From Papilionanthe hookeriana x Papilionanthe teres (taxonomy: Eukaryota > Streptophyta > Magnoliopsida > Asparagales > Orchidaceae), in contig CM040429.1 in NCBI GenBank assembly GCA_022702705.1, positions 113,437,943-113,501,942 on the forward strand: a DNA stretch of 64,000 nt, in the 5' to 3' direction. Positions 22,217-34,215 of the stretch are shown one piece after another. The notes beneath the pieces are model-generated. The model ran no database searches. It was not told the origin of the DNA and saw only the letters and a program-made list of their open reading frames with translations. Numbering within the stretch: the stretch's first letter is position 1; the number at the start of each line of letters is the position of its first letter. The translations under genes and the position numbers were made by a program.

Positions 22217-23489
22217 AGAGAGGATGATTGGTAGAGTAGTACTCTTTTACTTTGTTAGTGTAGTGTAGACTTATGTGTTTGTCATTTGCATTTATGTAGC
22301 TGATATGTATGGTGGTGGTACTTTGTTATGTTAGTTAAGTTGTATTGAATCTTGTGTTAGTTTGTTCATCAGTTGTGTTGAAATTGTAATGGATGTATAT
22401 TTATATTAGGTGTTTAGAGTTTATGTTTCTAAATTTTCTTCATCTTGTAAATCTCTGATATATATGGGAAACAATGCTTCTAACTGTTTTATGCATGTAG
22501 TTAAATTTTTTATTAATACCTGCATGCTTCAGAAGAATCAAAATCCCAACACAATTAGGATAGTTTTATTTTTTGTTTTTCTCTCTCATTTATTAATTTG
22601 ATATACACTAAAAATTTTAAGATTGGGGGAGGAAAAATTAACTTTTATTTGTTCTTAATTAAAAAATATTTTTAAAATTATTTTAACTTGACTTAAAGTA
22701 GTTGAGCTTAACATTAGATAACTAAATTTTTTATTTAATTTAAATATCTTAGTAGATTTAAATGAAAATTTTTAGTAATGAAGGTTAACTTTAGGGGGCT
22801 AAGATATTTATTAAAAGAGGATTACACTATAGTTGACTGTTTAAAGTAAAGAAAATAGTATTTTTGAAATATTGGATTCTTAGAAGTTTATGTGAGGAGA
22901 AAAGATTGGGACTCTATGAAGTAAAGATATGTTACAAGTTACAACTTTTGGAAGAGGAAAGTGAAGTTCAAAATTATTAAAGGCTATCCAAATATAGTAA
23001 TCCTCGCAATAAAAGAAAAAGAGAAAAAGAAAATGAGGATTGAAAAACAATCCTAAAAAAGAAAAGAAAAAAAAAAGAAGAAAAAGAAAATAAATGAAAG
23101 GAGAAGCTTGAGGAGATGCCTAATAAAAAATTGGCTTCACTTTAATCAACTTAAGGGAAGAGCTTAGTCGCATTTCTAAATTTATATTTAAGTATTCGCA
23201 TCCTTACTAATAGAGTTCTCATGAGCTTCCTTTTTATATGATCCTTTAAAAGATCCTTAATGTGACAAATTATGGTTATTCTTGAAATGAATGGGAGACT
23301 GGAACTCTTAGATTTTAATACTAATTATTCTTACACCTATAGTTTTGACCTAAGTTACTGAAAAACTTTCCAAAAGTCCCACTATTATAATAATTTAAAT
23401 AAAAAATCCAAGTATTCATTAAGTAAAGTTTGCTACTATGAGTCATATTTTTATGTAGTAATAAGATTAGTTGAGGACAAGTAATAGTT
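22217..23489 (+). other. 3' non-coding region with upstream polypurine tract, Athila 2
   Basis: A T-rich UTR is followed by ATTGGGGGAGGAAAAATT at about 22620 and an A/G-rich run at about 23005-23100. All of these are in the same order as in Athila 1. No coding signal. Confidence 0.6.
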
Positions 23490-23504
23490 AAGTTTGAGGG
23501 ATAT

Positions 23505-25126
23505 TGATCTGCCAAAAATATGTTAGATTTTCAATATATATTTTGTACTCATTTTTGGTGATATTGCACTATAAAGGAAGATATTTTTCATGTTTTTCTG
23601 AAGGTATGATGATTTTAGGCAATTGGAGCAAAAATAAGAAAAAAGGAACGAATTTGGAGTGAAAAAAGGCAAAAACTAGAAAACTGTGTTCTGGCGCCGA
23701 TGGCGCCATTTTCCAGAGATGCATCAAAATTTTAGCGCGATAGGGCACTGACAGTGCCAAATGTATATGGAGGCCAGATTAAATGTACTTGGATGACTTT
23801 TGAAGGGATTCTTGAGGCATCTCATGAGGAATACGTCCTGAGGCTATTTCAAAGAGAATTTGGCGCCATAGAAGGTGGTGTGAGTGGAGTAAATTAGTTT
23901 GTGACTATGGAAAGTCAGAGTTTTGTAAAATCTGAGAGTTTAGAGTCTAGGCTTTAGTGTAAAAGTTTTTTTTTTGTGAGGGACTCTTCTCAAAAGAGTT
24001 GTAGGACGAGAGGGAAAGTGAGAGATTACTTCTTCCGTACTACTCTAAGAAAGAATTTTGTGTTGTTGTGATTATAGAAGGAGATTCAAAGAAACTTCAA
24101 GGAAGTTTCTTAGAGAATAAGTAGAGATAAATTATGTTTGCTTATTATTGTTTGTAAAACTTTACTTTTATATATAAATTCATTATTTTGTCGTAAATTC
24201 CTCATGAATTTTGAGTAGATTTCTACGTCTTTCTCCTTGCAATGATAAATTGTGAAGTAATGATGTAGATTGGATGTGTCATATGAATGTTAAGAAATTG
24301 TGATGGCTTTTCACACCATACTTCATTTATATTTCGTTTTGGCAAATTAAATTGTTAAAATATGTTGTAAAACATAATATCCGAAAGGACGATGCGTTTT
24401 ACAACAAAATTAAAGATTACACAATGTCGATGAATGATTGATGTAGTTCATGGCGGTTGGGTGCAAATATATAAGGAAATTAAATTTATTAGAATTGGTG
24501 ATTTTATGGTGACAAACTAAAATCCCCAATTTAATCCTAGTGTTTGGAAACAAAAGTGAAAATTAGCCTTCAGGAGGAGGGATGTGGGAGCTTTGGAGTG
24601 AGAACCAGTATCCTGCTAACCTAACCACAGATTTAGTGATTAAATCTAGGATAAACCAATGTTCTTTATTGCACTCAGATAAGGTTAAATAATAGGTATG
24701 CTCCTATTTGGAACAATACAAGATTTTCACTAATCTTTATCATTCACTCACTATAACATCATTTTTAGGGAGGAGAAAACTTTCTCAAAATTTAAACCTT
24801 TCAATACAAAACTCAGCGTAGTAGTAGTTAACTTTAATTTGAAGTTTAGAGAGTACTTTTTGATCTTAAAATCTCTAGCATCATTAAACCTTAGTGACTC
24901 AATTATTTACACTGTGCATTGTAATTTGAATATTGGATTTTTGTGCTACACTTTAAAGGTTTGTTTCCACCCTGTGGGATCGATAACCAGGAATCCACTA
25001 TGGCCTTGTATTACTTGAGAGATACGTATACTTGCGCATATATTTGCTGCTTTATTATTAGATTGATTATACTTTGTGACTAAACTGAAAATACTTATAA
25101 ATACTTATTTAAGTTAGCTACGATCA
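23505..25126 (+). repeat. 3' LTR of Athila 2 (about 1.6 kb, right end approximate)
   Basis: It begins TGATCTGCCAAAAATAT directly after the purine motif AAGTTTGAGGGATAT. The characteristic Athila end block (TATTACTTGAGAGATACGTATACTTGCGCAT) is at about 25009-25040. The exact 3' end is uncertain: TCA at 25124-25126 is the last candidate before Tat B RT sequence begins at about 25131. Confidence 0.65.
23691..23775 (+). promoter_or_regulatory. LTR promoter module P3', Athila 2
   Basis: TGGCGCCGATGGCGCC at 23692-23707, then GCGCGATAGGGCACTGACAG, then TATAT at about 23764. This is the LTR member of the GAn motif family of Athila 2. Confidence 0.5.
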
Positions 25127-25130
25127 CTTA

Positions 25131-26289
25131 ACATAAGGGATTCATTTTAAGATTGAATTGTCGTAACCGTTTGAAGACAATTCTCAAATCATATAAGTAG
25201 TTTTCCCTTACTTTACATTTGATGATGAAATCATCCATGTAACTCTCGACTTGATTGTGAATGAGGTCGTAACAAATTCCCATAAAATCTAGCGGATACG
25301 TTGCTCTGTCGTTCTGTAATCCGAATGGCATCACGGTGTAACAACATATTCCAAGTGTTGTTCTAAAAGCCATATGTATTCCATCTTCTGGTGCTATTTG
25401 GATTTGGTTGTACCTAGATGAGCTACCATAAATGAGAAAATTTCATGAGATGACGCAATGTCTACCATCAATTCTAGGTTCGGTAATGGGGACTTGTCAT
25501 TTGGGTAATATTTTTTCAAATATCTAAAATCAACATATACTCGAACTTGTCCATTCTTATTTCTGACTGGTACTATATTAGCTAACCATGTGGTTGTTGC
25601 TCTTCTCTTGCAAAGTTAGCCACTATTAGTGTATTGACCATGGCGATGCTTTGCTTATCAATTTTAAGTCACATCTTACTGAGAGCTTGTTTGACTAGGT
25701 CATAGTTATATCTACTCCAAGTCTATGAACTGTAACCTTTAATGCTAATCCAGGCACATCATCAAAGTTTCAAGCAAAGAAATCTCTGAATTCTAACAAT
25801 AACTTGACCAGTTCTGCAAATTCATCATTAAATATGGAACTGATAAAAGTGGGTCTAGGCTCATCTTTAGTCACTAAGTTGATCGCTTTTAACTCATTGA
25901 TTATTGATTTCATTTCTACTTCAAACATAGGCTGAGCATTTTCTATCTGAGATTTTTCGAAGTCATCTGTTGTTTCAAGGTAATTTTCATCTGATTTATT
26001 GATAAAAAAAGGTAAAATTCTATATCATCGACCAGCCCTATCGTGCCAAACTCATCACCTTCTCTCAAGTTGAATGTTCAATTTCCTTCATTCCATAATT
26101 TCTTGAAAGGGTGTAACCTATCTTTCGACAATTGTTTAGGCACAATACCACATTGAACAAGTTTTGAACACATTGTGAATACCATCCAACAGGTAATTTC
26201 ATTAATTCATTAGATGCGTCTTCTTCTAATTTTACATTGGTTTCATAACTAGAAGAATGAGAACCACGACGGAATTTTATCGGTTTCAT
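25131..26289 (-). pseudogene. Tat B reverse transcriptase, truncated
   Basis: The N-terminal linker MKPIKFRRGSHSSSYE (26289 down) matches TKPIKFYRGASSSNNE in Tat C. The palm lies at 25373-25128: FRTTLGICCYTVMPFGLQN, then VESYMDDFIIKCK, with an intact YMDD box, then RIVFKRLRQFNLKMNPL, where it breaks off. The middle (25450-26040) has many stops but recognisable pieces such as NMVPVRNKNGQVRVYVDF. RNase H and integrase are absent from the window and may lie beyond the Athila array. Confidence 0.8.
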
Positions 26290-27553
26290 CCTACATTTTG
26301 TACTTCCTTGTTCTCCACACCCTTAACTTTAGGAGTGTGAATTAGGGTTACGGTCAGGGTCTATACGTAGTGGTTAATCTTATCATACATTTAATTATAT
26401 TCAGTTTTCTCTTGATCCTCAAAAGAGATCTCTAACCAAGGCTTCCTTTTACTTCTCAAAAGAGATCTCTAACCAAGGCTTCCTTTTACTTACTTCTATT
26501 GCATTTTTCTTAATATCCTTATCCTTGGAACTCTCTTTCAAGTCAATGCTGATAGTCAAACTCCTTTTTTCAGTTATCCTGATAAATATTCTTTGCTCTC
26601 ATCCCCAAAGTTGATCTCGGATGCGAAGACTAAAAGAGTTTCCAGTCTCTCGTTGCAAAAGAGTTGTGGAAGATTGTTGAACTGAATCTTGATGGTCTTG
26701 TTCTTGTAGTCCTTTTGAAACTTAAACTGTATTCGACACGACATCTCTGGAGAAGATTCTATTCTTTTGGGTAACATAGTAGGCGTCGTCCTCGTGAATG
26801 CCTATCTCATGTATTGAAAATGGTTATAAGTCCCCTTTTATTCAACGTTCTTGACCTTCATCGTACTATTTTTTTGCCTTGATCTAGAGATGAAGGGACC
26901 ATCTTATATTCATGAATCCAAGGTTGGCCTAGTAGGGCATTGAATGAAGTTTCTAAATCGATGATATGAAATTTTACAGTTATTACTAGATCATCGATCC
27001 TCATTGACAGTGTTACTGAACCAAGGGCTCATTCTCTAATCTAATTCAATCCTCTTACCATCATTTTATCAATTATAAGCATGTGAATGTTAATGTTTGA
27101 CTAGGCTAACATTCATAGATTCCTTATGTTTATTGATGTTCCTAGATCCACTAACACTCTGAAGAGCGTGAATCTACTAATGTTTACCAAAATATAAAGA
27201 AGTCTGTTATGGTCAGTAGTTTCAAGCAACAAGCCTTCACCTGTAAGGGTTACACCAGATTATTCTCTTAACAAAAAAACCATGTCTAAGGAGGTACTAG
27301 CCAATTGTGTTAAGCAAAACTTTAGATCAAGTAAGGCCTTGATCAGTTTTTTTCTCACCTCCTTTGATGGAATCAGAGCACTGTAGATGCTTAGTTTGGG
27401 AGGCAACTTTCGAAGATGGGCTAGCACATTGTATTCCACTTTATTATTTATTCCTTTGGTTTCCTCTTGTGCAGGTGCTTCTTCTGTTGGCGGTATCGAA
27501 TCTTCATGAATGGCTACTTAGTTTCCCTTATCAATTGGAGTTATCCTTGGAGG
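26290..27553 (-). pseudogene. Tat B protease region
   Basis: The protease active-site motif V-D-L-G-T-S-I is at 27151-27131 (minus), with the catalytic Asp codon at 27148-27146. Tat C has VDPGASINIM in the same place. The following 800 bases (to the KPIKF linker) are broken by stops, but the conserved spacing to RT holds. A direct repeat of about 40 bases is present at about 26414-26490 (agagatctctaaccaaggct twice), a local duplication. Confidence 0.65.
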
Positions 27554-29318
27554 TCACACTATGTTACTTCTTAAATTTACATTCATTACTTCTTCCACCT
27601 TTTGAGTTGGACATAGAGACTTCTCATCTAGAGCAATGACTAGTCCTTCTAACGTTGTTTCTAAATTTGAGAATTTCAAGTCAATTGTAATTGGTATTAC
27701 CTGGAATTCGAGGATCGGTGCCTCAATTTCTGAGCTATCATAACCCATGTCATTAGTGTCTTTCGTAGACATATTTATGAATTCATATGGATTTCCTATC
27801 ATTAAGGATTTTCACTGGAATCAAAACTCAAAATACAACATTTGTCAGGTACGTTAACACTAGAGATAGTTAAAATGTAGCCAAAATAATAAGTTTTTGC
27901 ATTATAAGATCCCAAAGGAACATAAACATAATCATACAGAGTAAGAAATTTGAGGGATTTCTCCCCCAAATCTAAAATAACCATTCTAGAATAAGTATCC
28001 CCTACTCTATTCTTTTTTTTTATCGATCTTCACATCTTTGATGTCATCCTTCTTTTCTCTTGTTGCAGTGGATTTTCTGGCATAATTGATAACATTGGCT
28101 TTGCATGCTACATGATTTGAAGAGCAGCTTGTATCAAATCAGTCTAAATTTGATCCAATATCTTCCTGGAGAATCTGTTCGATACTGCACTCCATCTTTC
28201 ATATGCTTTGTAACGATCAATTGGAGCAGTTGGATTAACGATATTCATCTTCACAAAAACTTTCTCAGATTCTTTTAAATACTCTTTCAGGGTTGTTAAG
28301 CTCTCATTATTGTAGTTCCTCTCAAGCACTTCTTTGAAACAAAAGATTCTTCTATGGAGTGCTCAAGCATTCTGTGATATGGGCAATATGTGGGATGTCC
28401 TTTCTTATCAAATCTTTTAGCCTCTTTAGCTCAGGCAATATGAACTCGGGCTTCTTAACCAAATTCCAAAACATCTTCCCTACTTCCAAATCTTTGAAAG
28501 AATACGTTATGTCTAACCGATCAATCATGGGTAGACCCTGCCTCTATCCATTTGATAGGGACTTGGTTGGAACTATTGCGGATTGTATCGTTGGTTGTTC
28601 TGTTGGTTATGTTGTTGGTTGTATTGCTGGCTAATTTGTTGGGTACACTGGTGGTTGTACTATTGTAAATGCTTGTAAGTCTGTTGAGGCTACCCAATTA
28701 GAATCTAAATTTTGCTACTTATCTCTATCTAGCGCTACCACCATTCCAGACATCTTCTCGAATGCCTTCAATGTCTTCAACTTTTCTTCTTTCTTCGGAA
28801 ATCCATGTTGTTTGACCTCTTCTTGCAAACTTGAAACTTTGTTGAGTAGCTTCTCAAAGGTCTTAATTGTGAATATCTTGACTGAGAATGTTTCTGCACC
28901 ATGGATGCTTTTAAGCAATATCTCAATCACGTGTTTCTTCTGCAGCTATGGCTCACATTTCATGTTTAAATTCCTCCACCACATAATATACTCCACCAAG
29001 GTCTCATTTGGCTTTTATCTCTCTACCACAAAATCTCCTACAATGATAAGGTGTTGTGCTCCAAAAAACCTTTAAATAAATAGGTTTTCTAATTTTGTGA
29101 ATGTTTTTTACCAAATCATTGGATAACTCTGCATACCAATCAAAGGCAACTCCTGAGAGGCTTCTTACGAGATGGTCGAAGAACAGCACATTAATAACCC
29201 CCTCATTGCAGCAGCATGCTTGGAAGTGTGCAACATGCTGTCGGGGGTTCTCGATTCCATCAAAGGTTTTGAATATTAGTGGAGCAAAGCCCTTAGGGTA
29301 TTTTATGGCATTAAACAC
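27554..29318 (-). pseudogene. Tat B gag
   Basis: The capsid-like core (Retrotrans_gag family) starts IKYPKGFAPLIFKTFDGIEN, then VAHFQACCCNEG and SLSGVAFDWYAELSNDLVK; Tat C has the same blocks. The C-terminal helix region (28930-28715) has IEILLKSIHGAETF, and a C/H motif near 28400 (YCPYHRMLEHSIE) stands for the Tat-type zinc site. After it come LKFLTLYDYVYVPLGSYNAK (27984 down) and EEVMNVNLRSN (27620 area), both shared with Tat C. At least four frameshifts or stops. Confidence 0.8.
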
Positions 29319-29560
29319 TTCCAGATAAGGTCTACCCTTTAGATTAGATTCCCCTTTTTAGAATGGGCTAGGGCCTGCTTTACTAGTTGTTCAACCATCT
29401 GCTTGATATCCTTTTTTAGTATCATGCTCTAGGCTTGATCCTTCTTTGATTGTTTGTTCTTGCTGGCACAAGTGAGCTCTTTCTTCTCACTTGTAACATG
29501 AAAATTCTCCTGCGGGTGCACATCTGGGGATGCTAAATTGGTGACTGAGGTTTACTTTAA

Positions 29561-29565
29561 AGCAT
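29561..29565. repeat. Target site duplication, left (agcat)
   Basis: Five bases directly before the Tat C 5' LTR. The right copy at 57089-57093 is agtat, one C-to-T change. Confidence 0.7.
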
Positions 29566-32044
29566 TGTTGATCTCATTTGTGATGAGGTCTTTTTCAACT
29601 CTCTTTAGTACTTAGGATCTAGCCTTAGGCTTTTCCTTTGACTAATCTTAGAGGACTAGAAGTGGAACCCACCCCTTTAGAAATTAAAACACCTCTTGAC
29701 TCCCTACAAACCCACAAGCTTGATTGTAGACCCCTAATCACCTAGAGGGTGGAAGTCAAATGTGGAGGTTTAAAGGATGAGTTCCCTATAGGACTTCTTG
29801 GCCTTAGGAATACCCTGGGTGGCCTGGTCTGGTGAGTGTTGACTTGTACATACACTACACTATCACACACATTCCAAGCCCTAAAACCACACTCTCACCC
29901 AACTTGACCTCCTGACACATGTAGGTAATTCATATGGATGGTCCTTAACCCCTAAGCCCCTAGCTAAGAGGGTTGGGAACAACATAGTCAATGCCTCAAA
30001 TGAGTACTCTCATGGCTCATATGGGCTTAACATGGCTTCATGGCTCAACCAAAGTGATTTCATTTTACTCAAATTTGATCGATCTTCATTTTCCCAAAAT
30101 TTTAATTTTTGACCCCCGGAGCCCCGGATCCACCAAACCTACCAAACGCCCTTGGAACTGCCCAAAATTTGCAAAACCACCTAAATTACCAAAAATTCCT
30201 CAAAATCAATCCTAAACATTCCCCCCACTCAAATTGATCATCCATAGCCAAAAATACCAAAAATTACAAAAGTACCCCCCAATACCCTCCAAATACCCAA
30301 AATGCCCTTCTTAGCCCAAAAATCCAAAAAATTAGAAAATTCCCAAAAAAATTCCAAAAAATTCCAAATATTTCCAATTTCATTTTGTTCAACTATACCA
30401 TGGGACAATTATTCTAATTTACCCAACTTTTACCAAAACCCCCAATTTGACCCATTTTGAACCCAAGTGAACCCAATGTCAAACCAAACCACCCCAATTG
30501 ATCTCTATTTTGGTCCAATTCAATTATAAACTTCAATTCAATATCCCCAAAATCAATTTAGACCAAATCCAAGTCTAATTTAATTGACATTTGAGCCCAA
30601 TTTCAATTTGAAGCCTAAGGCCCAATTTTTGCCCATGACCTAAACCAAGCTCAAACACATCCAATTCAACTCCAATTGGCCCCAAATCTTTTTTTAAAGC
30701 CTTCCTAATATCCCCACAAACAAAACACTAACTTGATTTGCCCAAAATTTGAACCTAAACTCCACCCAAACCAAAATCCCTTAAATTGACCTAAGCCCAA
30801 ACCTAACCCAAATGGGCCCAAATCCCAAAATTAGAGCCCAACGAAAGTTGGAAACTCTTTGTTACACTCCCATGAACATTTCTCAACATTAATTTTACAT
30901 CAAATCCAACTTTAGCCCAACCTTAACTCAAGTTAGCCCAATTGGATCCATTTTGACCATAACCTAAAAAGACCAAAATTCAACCCAATTCAACTTTAAA
31001 TCACTTCAAATTGATTCCAAATCATTCATGAAACATTCCTAAATCAAATTCAACACTTATTATATCCAATCCTTTGCAAAATTTTCATCCTAAAATTTGT
31101 TTTGAAATCTAAAAGCCCACTCCCTAAACCATCTTGAAAGCCCATCCAAAGTGAAATCCAAAAGCCCAAACCCATTCCAAAGCCAACATGACAATTCCTT
31201 CTCATCATCCCTTTAATTGAAATCAATTCCTAAGTCCCAAATCAATCATCAAATCAACCTAAATCAAGCACCATCTAAATTTTTCACTAAATTGCCAAAA
31301 TCTCCAAATTCCTTTTTCATATAAATGAATCCAGTTTTCCTAAGCCAAGGATGAGCCAAATGGAGCCACATGCAAGCCATGGACAAGGCACATGAAGCCA
31401 TGGGGGGTTTGACTTGTCACCAAGCCATTAATGGCAAGAAGAGGGGGTCCTTTCCTAATCCTTCCTTAAGCCATTTTATCCTCTTTAATGCAACACCATA
31501 ACCCAAAATTAACTTAAATTATTTTGATGGGGACTTCACCACTCCATGGCAGCTGACCCAACTGATCCCCTTGACCCAAAATCAGACCATGGGGAGGTGA
31601 ACCAAGCCCAAATACATGGGTTGACACATGTGAACCCAAAATCAATCTTCTTCCTTTACCACTTAAATCCAACCCTTTACACTTGGCATTGGACAATTGC
31701 TTGCACAAACCTCCAGCACTGGTCCTCCTGACCTTGAGGGTGACCTGACGCTGGCTGGCCAGCCACCACAGCCGCCGGAAAACACCATGGCCGAGAACTC
31801 CATGTGAGCTAAAATTTTTAATTCTCCCTGGTTGAGCTGTCCCAACCCAAATAGCCACTGGAGCTGTTCTTCTCCTCCCCTGAGCAGCTGATCCCAGCCT
31901 TCAAACCCCCCTGGGAAGCCCTCCAGCCATGCCTATTTAAACACCACCACCTCTCAGCCAAATAAGAAGAAGAACCAGACCTTAAGGAAACTCTGCCAAA
32001 ATTGCTCCAGGATACTCTCCTAACTCAGAGCAGTTGATCCCCAG

Positions 32045-32063
32045 TATTTAAACACCACCACCT
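32045..32063 (+). other. Filler DNA at a 623-bp LTR deletion
   Basis: The 19 bases tatttaaacaccaccacct occur once at 31934-31952 in their normal place and again here, exactly where the 3' LTR has 623 bases not present in the 5' LTR. The length difference between the LTRs (610) fits 623 minus 19. Confidence 0.8.
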
Positions 32064-33889
32064 GGCGGCGTTGAATGAGAACGCGCCGCGTGGGCTTTCG
32101 GAGCTGCCAAGGTTGCGCTGGCGCAAAGTCGGATAAGTAGATAATTAGGGTATTTTTGGATTTATTTAATTACCAAAACTTCAAAAATCCATATCTTTGT
32201 ATAAAAAAATCACAAAAATAAAATAAAAATACCCTCTTGCTCAGTGAACAGAAGAGAATAATGTCGAAAAGAAATCAAGTTAATTGGATGAGTATTTTAT
32301 TTTTAATAATTTATTTACTGTTTTCAGTATTTTGATTCTTCATTTGCATAGAAAATTCACCATGGCATGAGACCATAGGGCTTTTGAAACCTCTGATCTT
32401 GGGAACATTCCCTGAATATTTCAAGGTTAGAGGCCATCTCTGTGAAAAGTTATTGAATTTTCAATTTCATGTCACTGTTATAGGTATTTTAATTCCAATA
32501 ATTAGCATGTTGTAAAATAAATTCTAGGACAATTTGGTAATGTTTCTTATTACCAGAGGACCCTATGAAAAATATATTTTGAGTTAATTCATTCATAATA
32601 ACTTTAATTGGCCTAAACCCCTAAAATTGAATTTGAATTAATTAAGATTAACCACACATCAAATTGACTTGAAAACATTTCTCCACTGATCTTTAGGATC
32701 AGAGAGACCTCACATAAAAATTTGAAATCAACTGGACTTGATTAACCCTCCTAAATGGGTTGATTAAGCCTCATAAGCAAAATGGAACTTTAAAAATTGA
32801 TAACTCCAAAAATACTTTTCAAAAATTCACAAAAATAGTTTTGGAGCTTCTCTGATATTAGGGGAGTTCATAAAAATTAAAATTGGAATTTTTAAAAAAA
32901 GTTGATTTTTCACAATATTTTAATATTTTAATATTTAAAAAATAATAAAAATCACAAAAAAATTAAAAATCATAAAAATGTCATATTTTGACTCCTAATA
33001 ACTTAGGAACAAACCAAATATTTTTCCTAAGTCCCTAAGATAAGATATTGAATTTTAAAGGCTTAATGTAATTTTTAATATTAAAAAATGAATTTTCAAC
33101 CTTCTTCACTAAAATAATTCCAATAAATCAAAGAAAAATCAAGAAATTATAAAATTTGTTTCTCTGGACTCCTTGTGGTTAGAGAGATTTAAGAAAAATA
33201 TAAAATCTATTTTTCAACCTTTATTTTATTTTAAAATTAATTAATACTCTAAAAATCAAAATAATTATAATAAATAAAATATAATTCAAAAAATCACCAA
33301 AATTGGTCCAACTAGTCCTCTAGTCATTAGGAACATCTCATAATTTTATTAAGGACAGAAACTTTACCTTGGTTATGTTGTTGAATTTTCTTTGAAAACC
33401 TCTATTTTCTAATAAAAATAATTATATAAATAAATTAAATTTAGAAAAATCACATTTTCTCCTCTAATGTCTTAATTGACATGTGAGTGAGGTGACATAA
33501 AAATTTCAAATTCATTTGAGCTCAATTTAGTGAGTTATGAAATAAATAAGCTTAAAAGGGCATAAAGGTAATTAAAAATTTTAACCCTTAATTAAAACTT
33601 TAGGTTTAATCAAAATGGGGGGTAAAATATTTGATTTTAACTTTTTCTTGGATGATTGAAACTTAGGGAAATTAAGGGGTACAAACCCATTAAACACTTT
33701 GAAAATATCAAAATAAAACTTTAATTAATTAAATAATTTAAATTTTGGAAAGAATATATTTAAATTTGGATCATTAAAATAGGGATATTATTAAGAGGAT
33801 ATTTATTCTTTAATTTAAAAATCCCTAAATAAGTCACTTTAACAATATTTAATTCTTAACTAAAAAATAAAAAATAATAACTTAAATTA

Positions 33890-34215
33890 ATAATTAAAAG
33901 TAAAATTAAAACAAATAAAATTAAAATCAAATTAAAATTAAAGTTAAAGTAAAACTAACAATTAAAATTAAAATTAAAATCAAAATTTAAATTAAATTAA
34001 ATCTAGTTAAATTAAAATTAAATTAAATTAAAATAAAATTAAATTAAAATTAAAATTAAAGTAAATTAAAATTAAAATTAAATTAAATTAAATCAAAAAT
34101 TAAACTAAATTAAATCAAATTAAATTAAATTAAATTAAATTAAATTTAAATTAAATTAAATTAAATTTAAAATTAAATTTAAATTAAATTAAATTAAATT
34201 AAATTAAAATAAAAT
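33890..34215. repeat. ATTAAA-type low-complexity tract, 5' LTR of Tat C
   Basis: Runs of aaatta and aaaatta with little else. The partner tract in the 3' LTR is at about 54590-54905 and differs in unit order and number. It occupies the place of the hairpin array of Tat A. Confidence 0.8.

Larger units (their letters stand above)
14219..25126 (+). mobile_element. Athila 2: second Athila-type element, internally deleted
   Basis: It consists of an LTR (shared), a decayed primer site at 15988, a truncated pol beginning inside RT at about 16094, integrase ending at 18724, two tandem 3' ORF units (19170-20343 and 21121-22216), polypurine tracts and a 3' LTR at 23505 to about 25126. Gag, protease and the first part of RT are missing: only about 90 bases lie between primer site and RT. 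Its GC motif type differs from Athila 1 (GGCGCCGAnGGCGCC), so the two belong to different subfamilies. Confidence 0.78.
25131..29565 (-). mobile_element. Tat B, left fragment (gag to RT)
   Basis: A minus-strand Tat-lineage element related to Tat C, running from the gag region (29300) through protease (27146) to RT, where it stops abruptly at about 25131. There the coding match breaks after NLKMNPL and Athila 2 sequence begins. Its upstream part continues at 57094. The distances gag start to protease Asp (2152 against 2120 in Tat C) and protease Asp to the KPIKF motif (862 against 821) agree with Tat C. Confidence 0.85.

Noticed and set aside
29991..30215. 74-aa frame repeated at 50072-50296
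   Set aside because: Paired LTR sequence rich in CCAAAA runs. The duplication explains its presence in both places.
31514..31858. 114-aa antisense frame in the Tat C 5' LTR, open also in the 3' LTR (51605-51949)
   Set aside because: It is open in both places because the LTRs are copies of each other. No domain, low-complexity Gly/Ser/Trp content, and no independent support.
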